A stretch of 64,000 nt of DNA from positions 12,501 through 76,500 of the forward strand of contig JAJOZX010012105.1 in NCBI GenBank assembly GCA_023014485.1, given 5' to 3'. Below, in pieces: positions 20,251 to 30,728 of this stretch (the stretch's first letter is position 1; each line of letters begins with the position of its first letter). This DNA comes from Bathynomus jamesi. Taxonomy: Eukaryota; Arthropoda; Malacostraca; Isopoda; Cirolanidae. The notes under the pieces are model-generated. The model had not been told where the DNA came from and made no database searches. It was given only the letters and a program-made list of their open reading frames with translations. The position numbers and the translations under genes were made by a program.

Positions 20251-20702
20251 ATTGTAATTATGCGAATCAGCTTACTGTGTTTATCTGTTATTATACCGAA
20301 TAAAATGCCATTATGTATTTCATGTGTTTACTTTTGTATGATTTGAGACAATTTCAATGCGATTTGTAAGTAGGCTCTGCCTGAACATTAAATTTTTTGC
20401 ATTTTTACGTGTTTCAATGGGGTACCAATTATCTCATAAATTAGAGCCAATCTAGCAAAACCGATGTCATATTCGGAATCAGCACCACAAAGTTACCCCA
20501 AAATCACTCTAATATGATTGGCAATAAAATGAGTGTTGACCAGTGTAATAATAGCTTTTAAATTTAAAACATTAATAATTATATTATTATCGTATCATTT
20601 GTAAATCCTGTTTTAATAAATGTTTACGATAAAAAATAGTGACTTCTTTTAATTAATGTACGATATCAATTGAAGTACATGGCAATTCTTTGTCGTAGAA
20701 AC

Positions 20703-21179
20703 CAGGGTTGGCAAAAAACTGATTTTATTGAAAAAACTCAACCCACCTTGGTTTTTTTTTAGTTTGTCGGGCTTTTTCACATTCTTAATTGCCAAACTAG
20801 TATAAGAATAGAGCTAAATAACTGAGAGCTTATTACAAAAATAACTACTTACCACAAGTTGTATTCCCCTTGGGCAGTTAGGTACAGTATATGTTTTGCT
20901 TGAAAATAAAATGCTCAAATAATAATAATTAATGTTTGTAATATCTCAGTCAAGTTGTGTGAATGTGGAATCTTTCATTGATCCATATTTCATAGTATTT
21001 CAGTAATGAGTACCGTACTGTGCAAGAAGCAATCTATTACATTTTATTAGTGATTCATTGATTTATTTTGAAAAACCCGAAAAAAACATTTGCGTGGTGG
21101 TGGGTGGATGCTCAGGTAGAGTTTTTCTGAAAAAAACCCACCGGGGACAACTGGGTCGGGTCCAGTTGTGCCAACCATG
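20703..21179. mobile_element. 477-bp hAT element
   Basis: The ends are CAGGGTTGGCAAAAAAC and, inverted, CATGGTTGGCACAAC. An exact 8-bp duplication GTAGAAAC flanks it (20695-20702, 21180-21187). No coding capacity. Same family as the 59-bp element at 2143-2201. Confidence 0.9.
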
Positions 21180-21263
21180 GTAGAAACCCTACATTAAGAA
21201 CCTTTAATTAGCAGTATTTGGCAACTACTGGCAGAAGTTAAACGTTATATGTATTTGGAGATA

Positions 21264-22023
21264 CAGTGCGTTCAAAAAGTCTCTCCGCAGTCAACGTGCT
21301 ATAGCCAGTATATGCGTGCTAAGCCGGTTTCAGCCGGTTTAAACTCGATCGTGTCAGTACTGTGACAGAGTTGGGATTGTGGCAATAGTGTGTGTCGATA
21401 GCTTTGTAAAAAAAATCATGAAACACCACTGCACGACAAGAAAATCGGCGTTTGGGTTGCAATATCAAGAAAGCGAATTGTCGGTCCCGTTTTCTTTGAG
21501 AACACGATAAATGCTGAACGATACTGTTCAGAAATTCTGTATCCATTTATTGGACAGCTAAACGAAATGGAAATACTGAATGCATACTTCCAGCAAGATG
21601 GTGCCACGGCATACACTGCTCACCTTTCGATGGAGCTACTGCATGATGTGTTTGGGGATCGCATAATTTCAAGGGGGCTTTGGCCTCCACGAACCCCAGA
21701 CCTTACGCCGCCCGACTATTTCTTGTGGGGAGCAGCAAAAGGTGTTGTTTATAAAGACCGCCCGAAAACAATTCAAAACTTAAATCCACAATATCCACTT
21801 ACATTGCTTAAATATATACCAACACTTTAAAAAAGTGTTTGACAACAAGTGTAGACGAGTTGCTCTGTGCCTGCAAAATGGTGGAAAACACTTTCAACAC
21901 ATGCTGTAAAATCAAAAGGTTATGTAACAGAATCACTAAATCACGGTTGAATGAAAACATTGTAGTTTTTCAATTTCCTATGCGTTTAACATAGCACTGC
22001 GGAGAGACTTTTCGAACGCACTG
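21264..22023 (+). mobile_element. Mariner-like deletion derivative (760 bp)
   Basis: TIRs of about 28 bp begin CAGTGCGTTC(A/G)AAAAGTCTCT at both ends, with TA flanks. Only the C-terminal half of the transposase gene remains. Confidence 0.9.
21419..21902 (+). pseudogene. C-terminal half of a mariner-type transposase
   Basis: Readable blocks are KIGVWVAISRKRIVGPVFF, INAERYCSEILYPFI, FQQDGATAYTAHLSMELL (second Asp) and PPRTPDLTPPDYFLWG (third Asp). There are 38 residues between these two Asps, so this is not the DD34D or DD41D type seen elsewhere in the window. The frame holds to about 21828, then shifts before CLQNGGKHFQHML. The DNA-binding domain and first Asp are absent. Confidence 0.8.
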
Positions 22024-22388
22024 TATAATTAAGCTATTTTTCCAAAGCCGATGAATGAATAAACGCGCAGTACATTCAAAATGCTCAAATTTACATTCAA
22101 AACCCTTTACAATTTATTTTTACACGAAAATATTAATTATATTTACCATCAGTTAACTTCAGGATAAAAGTTTAAAAGAAATCCCAAACCAACATAAAAA
22201 ATCAAGATAAGGTACATCCTAGACCAGCTAACCAGTCAATCTAACAGTTAGGAACTTACTTAGACGACCTTAGAGAACCTAGGCCTACTAGTAAGGCTAA
22301 TAAGCTAGTATATAGACACAGGACCTTTGTGACTCCTGTTTCCTGTCGCCTGCGGGCCAAGGTTACGGCAAACCGTATGCCTCTATAA

Positions 22389-22937
22389 CAGTGGTCGGGG
22401 AACAGGGGTAAATTTAAAAATTTTGGGGGTAATGCGTGCGGTATGAGAGACACTTCCCTCAGAGCCTCAGTCGTGTGTATGGTATCATGAAACGAAGAGG
22501 TGCTTTTAGTGCTTGACACTTTGTGCTGATATTTTTTTCGTATATTTTTATTTTATTTTGTTACATAAATGTGGCGTTATTCTAAATTTTAGAATATTAC
22601 GAATTTACGTCATGATTTTGATGTTGTTGTATCAAAAATGAAACAGCATCATTTTTCCAAAACCTGAAGTGGAGATGTTTTGAATGAAATTCTTCAGTTC
22701 TTCAATCCTTTTTACTAATTTTGTTTGTGTGCTATTCTTATGCCAGCATGTGTGGCTTTTTTTATTTCTCCATAATAATGGATCCAATAAACATTTTTGA
22801 ATTTGAATTTTTTGTATACCATATGCAACAATTTTAAGAGCAATTGGCTTGTTTTTGTTTACTTTGAAGTCTGGGGGTAATTTCATTTTACTCAAATAGA
22901 TTTTTGGGTAATACCCAAAAAAGTTCCCTGACCCATG
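22389..22937. mobile_element. 549-bp non-autonomous hAT
   Basis: The ends CAGTGGTCGGGGAAC and, inverted, CATGGGTCAGGGAAC are flanked by an exact 8-bp duplication CTCTATAA (22381-22388, 22938-22945). Short open stretches inside resemble no known protein. Confidence 0.9.
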
Positions 22938-23234
22938 CTCTATAAGGTTTGTAGGCGTACATTAAGGTTATGACTACTGCACGCCACTAGCCAGTACCGT
23001 ACACTCAGGCAGGCCTGGAAGCTATCGGCCTTGGGCTTCTACAGCTATTATTCCTGTAGGCCAACAAGCTATGGGACTCGTATGTTCTATAAATGACAGC
23101 CTATATTAGGACAAACAACCTGCCCACAATCTTTCCTTGGACAATACTGAATAGGCTCCTATGTAACTCTCAGTACTGATTTAAGTATTTAATCAGTATT
23201 TTAAGTTACATACCGGGCCACGGAAGGTTCCAGT

Positions 23235-23451
23235 TAGGGTTGCCAGGTCTCCGGTTTTGGGCCGGAGTCTTTGGAAATTGAGCTTTGTCTCCAGTCAAGT
23301 TTATATATATAAGAAAGTTTATATATCGTTATCATGATCGTATATATATATATGAGCAAGCTTATATATCGGTTTAACTACATAAACAAATAATGACGAG
23401 CTTCGTAGGTAAACTCTCAGGATTTGGAAACCATCTGATCTGGCAACCCTC
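23235..23451. mobile_element. 217-bp miniature inverted-repeat element
   Basis: The ends TAGGGTTGCCAGGTC and, inverted, GAGGGTTGCCAGATC are flanked by GTTCCAGT and GGTCCAGT (7 of 8 identical). Contains two short TA tracts. Probably hAT-type. Confidence 0.65.
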
Positions 23452-23544
23452 GGTCCAGTCCGGCAGGAGTCATACCCCTACCGTAGGCCTACAGGCCTTA
23501 TAAGTTATAGAGGCATAGGCCCTAGCCTATTGTTCAACATGCTA

Positions 23545-23700
23545 CTTGTAACAGGAGTAACAAACCACTGCGAAAGCATTTTTAAAGTTCACATAAATGA
23601 TAGGCCTCAAGCTACATTCACTTTTTTGAAAGTGATGTAGGTTTGGCCTACCTTTTACATAGACTTTAAAATGCTCCTTCGTGGTTTGTTACTCCTGCTA
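23545..23700. mobile_element. Hairpin-type miniature element
   Basis: AGGAGTAACAAACCAC at the left is matched by its inverse at the right, and pairing continues inward with small gaps (GCATTTTTAAAGT / ACTTTAAAATGC). No clear TSD was seen. Noncoding. Confidence 0.65.
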
Positions 23701-23769
23701 CCTGTAGTCGGTAGGCTAGGCCCTATGCCCCTATAGTCTATACGGCTTTTAGACCGACGGTAGGCCTAC

Positions 23770-24240
23770 TGATAGAAAAGAGCGCACCCATGAAAATCTT
23801 GAGCTTCACATTGTGTAGGTTCCCCAATCATTGGGGGTTCACTCATTTGTTCAATAAAACTATAGAAAAGAACGCAGCCATGAAATCTTGAGCTTCACAT
23901 TGTGTAGGTACTCCAATCATTGGGGGTTCACTTATTTCACTTATTTGGTCAATAAAACTATAGAAAAGAGCGCAGCCATGAAAATCTTGAGCTTCACATT
24001 GTGTAGGTCCCCAATCATTGGGGGATTCAATTATTTGGTCAATAAAACTATAGAAAAGAACGCAGCCATGAAAATCTTGAGCTTCACATTGTGTAGGTAC
24101 CCCAATCATTGGGGGTTCAATTATTTGGTCAATAAAACTAGTCATAAAAATGTTAAGATTCACAAATCTTGACACAATGTGAAGCTCAAAGATTTTTATG
24201 GCTGCGTTCTTTTCTATAGTTTTATTGACCAAGTAATTGA
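23770..24240. repeat. About 90-bp tandem repeats with inverted end
   Basis: Four to five copies of a unit containing CATGAAAATCTTGAGCTTCA, CAATCATTGGGGG and TTGGTCAATAAAACTATAG are followed by one inverted copy (24165-24240). Related units recur at 26215-26405. Reading frames through it are incidental. The array appears to be internal to the Helitron-like region ending at 26636. Confidence 0.85.
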
Positions 24241-24493
24241 ACCGACAGTAATTGGGGGCCCCTGCGGTTCCCCCATTACTGGGCCCCACCCCCCCAATTA
24301 CTGGCAGCAACGCCTTAGGACCCTGATTCAGCTCTTTTTAGAGACCCAAAGTTAACAAACTGACAGGCAATTACACAACTTGCTTATCTATTATACAGGG
24401 TGTACATAAAGTCAGGATCTATTTTTGTGAAGCACTTGGAAATTATATGGAATTCAATCATAAAATAATAAAGTGGTAACATTTATTAAATAA

Positions 24494-26000
24494 TTAAGAG
24501 TAGGATTCGACGTGACGCCCATCAGTATCCCTGCACAGCTCAAATCGTTCCGCAGCATTTCTAAACACATTCTGGAGCATTTGCGGGGTTATGTTATCTG
24601 CAGCAGTTCGTATACGTGTACGTAAGTTTTCAAGACTCGTAATCTTCGTCTGATAGACGTGCGATTTGATAAAGCCCCATGCAAAGAAATCTAAAGGGGT
24701 TAAATCTGGTGATCTCGCTGGCCAAGGTCTGTTGCTTCCGGAGCACCGACAATTCAGCGCAGGACAATTCAGCGCCGACAATTCAGCGCAAGACAGTACA
24801 GTTAAAAGTTTAGTTAAAAATAATAAAAATAAATCGCAATAAATAAAAAAGAGAAAAATTTGTATATTTATATATATGCTAAATTGGGGTTTGTATCGAA
24901 GGAGTGACATTCAAAGGAGTGACATAACAAAGGAGTGACATAAATACCGTAACGAAGGAGTGACAAATCGGAGATAAAATTCAAAGGAGTATAATTATTA
25001 AAATTTTATTTAAAAAAACAAAATTTGTTAGAATTGTTAAAATTAAGATTTTATTTCAAAAACTAGAAACCTAACCTAACCTAACAGTTGCAAGCCTCTC
25101 TTCCCTCTGGATTTGTTCTTTCTTCTTCTTTGTTGGTATTTTCGCGCTGAATTGTTTTTGCGCTGAATTGTCTTTGCGCTGAATTGTCGGGTCACGGTTG
25201 CTTCCGCGTCCGATCCAGCGATTTGGAAAACGTCCATTTAGATAATCCTGAACAATTTTGGCATAGTGACAAGGAGCACCATCATGTTGATAGAAGACGG
25301 TACTAACAATCCTATCCCCAATCAGCTGAGGTTCAAGGAATTGCTGCAACATGTCCAGATAAATAAGCCCCGTAACTGTAGCTTCAGCAAAGAAAAAAGG
25401 ACCATAAACCTTAGATTTTGTTAAACCCATCCAGACATTAACTTTAGGTGAGTCTCTTTCCCAATTTTGGACGAAATCATTCGGTCTTTCATCTGCCCAA
25501 ATTCGACAGTTATGGCGATTTACTTTTCCACACGTATGGAAAGTGGCTTCATCACTAAAGAGAATGTTGTCCATTAAATTATCACTCCAGATTTGTTCTA
25601 CGAGATCAGCACACACAGCACTTCGTCGAGGGAAATCTTCCTCATGTAAATCATGTAAAACCTGCAAATGATAGCTTTTCTTCTGCAAATTAACTTTCAG
25701 AATTTTGTGCACAGATGACGTCGGGAGGCCGTGTGTGTGTGATGCAGCACGAACGGACGTACGTGGCTCCTCAGTGATAATTCCGCGTACTGCATTCACG
25801 GTAAGATCTGACATACACGGTCGTCCTGATCTTGCTTCATTATTTACAGATCCCGTTCGTTTAAATTTGTTCACCAATTTTCGTATTGTCTTGTCTATTG
25901 GCCCCGGCTTATGAAATCTCCTTCTAAACTTCTCTCTGTCATTGTATTTCTTTCCCTCGATTCGCCAAATTACTATTGCCACACGCTCTTTTGTATTCAT
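24494..26000 (-). pseudogene. DD41D mariner transposase, interrupted only by an insertion
   Basis: From ATG 26000 (MNTKERVAIVIWRIEGKKYN) the frame is open through both DNA-binding helices, FSDEATFHTCG (first Asp) and YQHDGAPCH (second Asp) to WIGRGSNR at about 25200, where the insertion starts. The gene resumes at 24740 as PWPARSPDLTPLDFFAWG (third Asp) and ends CRDTDGRHVESYS. I see no other frameshift or stop, and 41 residues separate the second and third Asps. Reading on into the insert adds a false Lys-rich tail. The insertion disables it; otherwise it is among the best-kept copies here. Same family as 15504-16544. Confidence 0.9.
24741..25196. mobile_element. 456-bp element with 10-bp target duplication
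   Basis: Flanked by an exact 10-bp duplication GTTGCTTCCG (24731-24740, 25197-25206). The ends carry repeated CGACAATTCAGCGC units, facing inward as TIRs with subterminal copies. The interior has AAGGAGTGACAT tandem repeats (24896-24990) and a short CCTAA run (25073-25086). The 9-10-bp duplication suggests a Mutator-like type. Noncoding. Confidence 0.8.
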
Positions 26001-26814
26001 TCTAAGGGCTTCTGAAAAGAAAAATAGAAAAAAATAATTATTTCACAAAAATAGATCCTGACTTTATGTACACCCTGTATATTTTCGCCTGTCTGTCCTT
26101 TATGCAAGCGCAAACCGTTTGACCTAGAGCTACCAAATTTGGCACGGGAACTTCTTATGGGATGAAGAATGTCAACACAGAGTCTGTCAGCCTGTCTGTT
26201 TGTATTACGGGCGGCTATGTGAAGCTCAAGATTTTCATGACTGTGTTCTTTTCTTTAGTTTTATTGACCAAATAATTGAGCCGACAGTAATTGAGAGTTC
26301 AATTATTTGGTCAGGGGGGTTTTGGGGGATATCTGATCAGATTCAGAAATCTTGACACAACGTGAAGCATAAAATTTTCACGGCTGCGTTCTTTTCTGTA
26401 GTTTAGCCTGTCTGTTTGTGAAATTTATCCCGGGCAGTAATGGGGAAGGGTGGGGTAAGTGGGGAGGAGGGTGGGGGTAAATGGGGGGAAGGGTCGGGGA
26501 GAGGGGTGGGGGTAATGGTAATGGGGAGGGGGTTAGCCCCCAAGTTGCATAAAGAGGGGTGAGGGTTTTTTGGGGGCATTCAGTTGACCTAACCGGGCAT
26601 TCAATTAACCCGGGCAACGCCGGGTACCTCACCTAGTATATACAGGGCCATTCAAAAAAGATGCAACAGTTTAAATTGCTTATATTTCGTAATATTGTTA
26701 ACGTACAGGAATAATTTTTGTATTAGTTTACAGCGTACACCTGGGAGTTTTGCTACCGCTTAGGCCTAGTAGCCTAAGGCGCTAGGCGAACGACTCTTGT
26801 AGCCTTAAATTAAT

Positions 26815-27107
26815 ATTTTGACGATCGCGTCATCTCGAATCGCTTCCCTGAATGTTTTGCCTGTGGATGGTCTTGGCCACCATATTCTCCGGATCTCAAC
26901 CCATGTGATTATTTTTTATGGGGATATTTGAAAGATAATGTTTACAGAAACAATCCTCTCACAATTAGTGAGCTGCAAGAGGAAATTTCATCTGTTGTCA
27001 GCACAATCACTCATGACGTTCTACGCACAGTACTTACCAACTTTCAACGTCGACTGCAAATGGTTTTGGATGCCGGTGGTTCACACATTGAACATGTTTT
27101 TCATTAA
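26815..27107 (+). pseudogene. C-terminal mariner transposase fragment
   Basis: The open frame reads FDDRVISNRFPECFACGWSW, then PPYSPDLNPCDYFLWGYLK with the third catalytic Asp, and ends DAGGSHIEHVFH followed by TAA at 27105-27107. Upstream catalytic blocks and the DNA-binding domain are missing through internal deletion. Confidence 0.8.
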
Positions 27108-27176
27108 ATAAAAACTCCCAATTGTACGCTGTAAACTAATACAAAAATCACTCCTGTATGTTAATATTACGAAATA

Positions 27177-28536
27177 CAGGGTGGGGCACGGGAACCAAGT
27201 GTTTTTGGAATAATCAGGAAAATGATATTTATTTTTGTAAAGAAAATATATTGGTAGAACAACATTCGTAAGAACATAGCATTTCATGTCATAATAATCA
27301 TGTACCGAAAATTATATCTGGCATATGATGTCCTTGGCCGTCGACGCATTGTTGAAGGCGTTTACGAAAATTGGCCTCCACTCTTCCCAGCAGGTCTCTG
27401 TTGATTTGGATGATTTGTTGACGGATCGCTTCCTTCAATGCATCTAATGTACGGGGCTTGTCCTCGTAGACACGTGACTTGAGGTACCCCCATAGAAAGA
27501 AGTCACATGTGGACAAGTCAGGGGACCGAGGGGGCCATGCAATGTCACCAAATCTCGAAATGAGATGGTTGGGAAACAGGGGGCGAAGAACAGCCATTGA
27601 CGCTCTGGCGGTGTGTGGCGTGGCCCCATCTTGCTGAAACCACAAATGTCGACGAGCAATACGCCTTCTTCGTAACTCAGGGATGAAAAAGGTGTTCACC
27701 ATCTCAATGTAACGCCCAGATGTTATGGTAACGGTAACCCCATTTTGTTCGAAGAAATAGGGACCGATGACGCCAAACTTTCCCACCGCGCACCAAACTG
27801 TAACCTTAGGGCTATGCAGCGGTTTTCATGGAGTTGTCGCGGATTTTCAGCAGCCCAATACCGACAGTTTTGATTGTTGACGGCCCCATTAAGGTGGAAA
27901 TGGGCTTCATCACTCATTACCACCATCATGTTTTCATTCTGCTCATAAAGTGCAAGCATTTCCTGTGCAAAATTCAGTCGTTGGGGGCAATCGTTTACAT
28001 TCAATTCCTGCACCATCGCTAACTTGTATGGGTGAAAATGTAATTCTTCATGCAAAATCCGTCTAACAGTACGATTGCTGATTCCGAGTGCAGCTGAATG
28101 TCTCCGAGCAGAGCGGCCTGGGCTTTGCAACATCGCTTGTCTGACCCTTTCAACGTTCTCTGGAGTACGCACAGTGCGTTGCGGCCCCTTCGGTTTTGTT
28201 TTCATTATTGAGCCTCCTGTTCGAAGATTGTTAACCCAACGTAAGATTGTGTCACGAGCGGGAACAGAGTCATTTCGATGAATGTTGAATCTGCGGCGAA
28301 ACGCACGCTGAACTGCTGTCACTGACTCGCCACTCCTAACAAAATGATCATACGCGAACATGCGGTGTTCTAACGTCCACTGCTCCATGATGGCACCTGA
28401 AAGATAAAGGTGAGTGTTAGTTAAAGTTAAATGCTATGAACCCAGGAATGGAATGCTACCTACCGCACGCCCCTCCCATTCCTAATGGCCGATTACTAGC
28501 TATTCAAAAAACACTTGATTCCCGTGCCCCACCCTG
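27177..28536 (-). mobile_element. DD41D mariner inserted in another mariner's TIR
   Basis: TIRs of about 30 bp begin CAGGGTGGGGCACGGGAA, with TA flanks. At 1360 bp it is full length and only slightly decayed. Confidence 0.95.
27298..28388 (-). pseudogene. DD41D mariner transposase with one frameshift
   Basis: Starts at ATG 28388 (MEQWTLEHRMFAYDHFVRSG). It has the first helix-turn-helix region (VQRAFRRRFNI), second (LGISNRTVRRILHEEL), SDEAHFHLNG (first Asp), a frameshift near 27790, then GVIGPYFFEQ, FQQDGATPHT (second Asp) and PPRSPDLSTCDFFLWG (third Asp). Forty-one residues separate the last two. It ends near HHMPDIIFGT at 27298. One single-base indel is the only break seen, so inactivation is recent. 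Confidence 0.9.
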
Positions 28537-28575
28537 TATAAGCAATTTAAACTGTTGCGTCTTTTTTGAATGGCC

Positions 28576-28618
<43 letters not shown>

Positions 28619-28808
28619 TGTGTGTGTGTGTTTGTGTGTTTCGTGGCTGCCAATTACGTGTTCGGCCCATTTCATACTTCGGACCAATCAAGATGATTTA
28701 CGTTTGCATTAGGTTACACTGGGTTAGGTGATCGTTCTACGTTCGTTAGTTATTTCCAACGTCACCAATATTCGGCTATTCAGGGGTCTAAAAGCCTGGT
28801 GTCCCTGA

Positions 28809-28847
<39 letters not shown>
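28576..28847. repeat. TA/TG microsatellites and spacer
   Basis: Contains (TA)n at 28576-28613, (TG)n after it, and (TA)n at 28812-28847. The spacer shows no gene. Confidence 0.8.
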
Positions 28848-28851
<4 letters not shown>

Positions 28852-30262
28852 GTCCCAAAAAAACTATACACTCTTTATAGCATCATATATTTTATAATTT
28901 AAAAAAAAAAAAACAATATATTGTTATAGCAATTGCCAATGAAAGGTAAATTAGTAATCTAAGTGATCAAAATGTTATAGAGAGTTGTTTGCATATAAAA
29001 TTTAATTAACTACGCCAAGTGCTCAAAATGTTCTCCGGCGGCATGAATGCACTTTTGAATGCGTCGACTAAGCCTGGCCTTGTTTTATCAAAGGCCTTGT
29101 AATGGCGAAGCCTATGGACCGAACGTAGTCTAGTCACTCACTAGCTTGCTTCGGACTTAGCCTACGCACTCATTCCACGATACAAACTCTACAGCATTCA
29201 ACTTTATTCAGTTCAGCAAAAGAACCCATGTTGCGTAAACGTTTGACACTGGAGCAACGAAAAAGTGTTCTGAAATGGTATTGGAAATTTGAGAATGTGT
29301 CCGAAGTCCAGCGGCAATGGATCCGGGAATATGGTACAAAGCCACCGACACGTCTCGCCATTACAAGCATTCGTGACAAGTTTGAGGCGGAGGGATCTGC
29401 TCAAGATATGCACAAGCGAAGATCTGGACGACGCAAATCAAGTGCGAGTGATGAAAACTCCGTTTTAGTGTTGCAAAAATTTAATCGATCACCACAGAAA
29501 TCAGTTAGGCAATGCGCCCGTGAGACCGGAATCAGCAAATCAGGTGTTCACCGGATTTTAAAGTCGGCAAAATGGAAAAGCTACATTCCAAGTCTGTTAC
29601 ACGCCATGACTGAAGATGACCCTGATCGCAGACTCGAATTTTGTGAATGGTTTCAGTAGTGATGTAAAAAAACCGTTTTTTTTGTTTTTTGGTCGTTTTT
29701 TTTTTTTTTTTTTTTTTTTTTATAGATATTGCCAATTTAATTATAAGGTATACTTTTGCAATGATATATATTATAAAAATAAATAATAAAATAGGCCATA
29801 TGGTACCAGTATAGAATGTCCTTTTCAGCCTATTTACAGAAAAAACTGGCCTCTTTCTTGCACTGAAAGTCTTATATCTTGAGATCCATTAAACTTGCGA
29901 GAACACTGGCTGGGAGCTGACTGCCCATTGTCCAACCTTTCCAGGACTCTCCCATCCATGCCTCGGATTTTGAATCTCCCACTTAACTATCCTTTAGACC
30001 CGCGATGACATATTCCCCCCCCCCACGAGACCATCCATATATATACATACACATACACCCATATACATATATACCAATATATACATAAATACTTATATAC
30101 ACATTTATATCTATTGTATACCCCATACACACGCATACATCCAGAATTCCAGATACATACGCATGCATACTCACATATATACCTACACAAACTCATACAC
30201 CTCTATTTCGCCCTTTCTAATACCTCCGAGATCATTTAGCACATACAGTAATATCCATACAG

Positions 30263-30483
30263 CCAAAAGAAACCAATTAAGCACAGACAGAGCAGCAAAG
30301 CTAGTATTTATATCCCAAAATGCAAAATTCCAAGAAAGTGAAGTAAAACATGGTGCTACATTGGCTTCGTCAACATCCAAATCTGCAATAAATACCAGTA
30401 CCTGTGATATTGAAACTATTTGCTTTAATCAATCTAGTGATAATGATTCTTCAATGGAAATAGAATCAGATAATGAAAGTTAA
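30263..30483 (+). pseudogene. hAT transposase C-terminal remnant
   Basis: The open frame contains KRNQLSTDRAAKLVFISQNA, which matches the extreme C-terminal dimerisation segment of hAT transposases (RNRLS..RAEKLVFI-like), followed by an acidic Ser-rich tail ending IESDNES and a TAA at 30481-30483. The catalytic core and zinc finger are missing. The frame is open further upstream only through low-complexity sequence. A short match, so moderately confident. Confidence 0.6.
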
Positions 30484-30728
30484 ACAGCATTAGGTTAACA
30501 CAAAGGTTAAAGAAAGAGATGAACATTTATATTTTTTTTATTTTTCTATTTGGAATATATATACTGGTACTCTTGCCAATCACAATTATGTATATTGTTT
30601 GAAATGAGGAAGAATGTTTTATGTTCTAGTTAAAAAATATAGGTATATACATATAAAAAATGAGGGTTTGTTTTTCCTTTCTATTATATACTTTTTGTGT
30701 GATTCAGTTTTTCTAAAAGATGACTATA

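Larger units (their letters stand above)
18138..20546 (+). mobile_element. HS element copy 1: long-TIR transposon with heat-shock promoter
   Basis: It begins ACAGCTCAACAAAA and ends TTGACCAGTGT. The outer 130-140 bp at each end are imperfect inverted repeats (shared ATTTTGGGGT, GGCTCTA, GAGATAAT). Flanks AATAATAAC and AATAATAGC suggest a 9-bp duplication with one change; the related copy at 63157 has an exact 8-bp duplication. A paralogous empty site exists at about 59990. The superfamily is unassigned; long TIRs and 8-9-bp TSDs would fit Mutator-like elements. Confidence 0.75.
17996..22190. repeat. Host repeat interrupted by three elements
   Basis: The flanks left after removing the HS element (18138-20546), the hAT (20703-21179) and the mariner (21264-22023) align with 59940-60430, which has none of them. 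Shared landmarks are CTTTATATT, CATTTGTAA, GACAATTCTTTGTC and GCAGTATTTGGCAACTA. The second copy lies inside the inverted-repeat element at 59564-60642. Confidence 0.65.
24396..26077 (-). mobile_element. DD41D mariner split by a small element
   Basis: Perfect TIRs of about 36 bp begin CAGGGTGTACATAAAGTCAG, with TA flanks. Removing the 456-bp insertion at 24741-25196 leaves about 1.22 kb, a full-length mariner. Confidence 0.95.
23770..26636 (+). mobile_element. Helitron-like element (3' end defined)
   Basis: The right end has a hairpin CCCGGGCAACGCCGGG followed closely by CTAG (26633-26636) and then T, the classic Helitron 3' signature. Upstream sit the minisatellite units. The mariner at 24396-26077 is inserted within it. 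The 5' TC end could not be placed, so the start is a minimum estimate. No Rep/helicase is encoded, so the element is non-autonomous. Confidence 0.5.
26643..28575 (+). mobile_element. Mariner-like element with long TIRs, split by another mariner
   Basis: The left arm from 26643 (GGCCATTCAAAAAAGATGCA) has its inverse at the right in two pieces: 27110-27176 and 28539-28575. The right arm is cut by the mariner at 27177-28536. TIR length is about 110 bp. Only the C-terminal transposase coding remains. Confidence 0.85.

Noticed and set aside
23770..24240. CRISPR array
   Set aside because: Units are 90 bp and contiguous, with no unique spacers. The genome is eukaryotic; this is a minisatellite.
23843..24310. 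155-codon minus-strand frame with repeated VPTQCEAQDF
   Set aside because: It is produced by the 90-bp minisatellite being near a multiple of three; no start context or homology.
25073..25086. Telomere repeat tract (TTAGG)n
   Set aside because: Only three to four units of CCTAA occur, within a mobile element. Too short to call a telomeric insertion.
26378..26632. Pro-rich minus-strand protein
   Set aside because: It is antisense of a G-rich simple-sequence stretch (GGGGTAATGG-like repeats) in the Helitron-like tail.
29532..29735. Lys-rich minus-strand protein
   Set aside because: It comes from the A/T runs at the hAT end.
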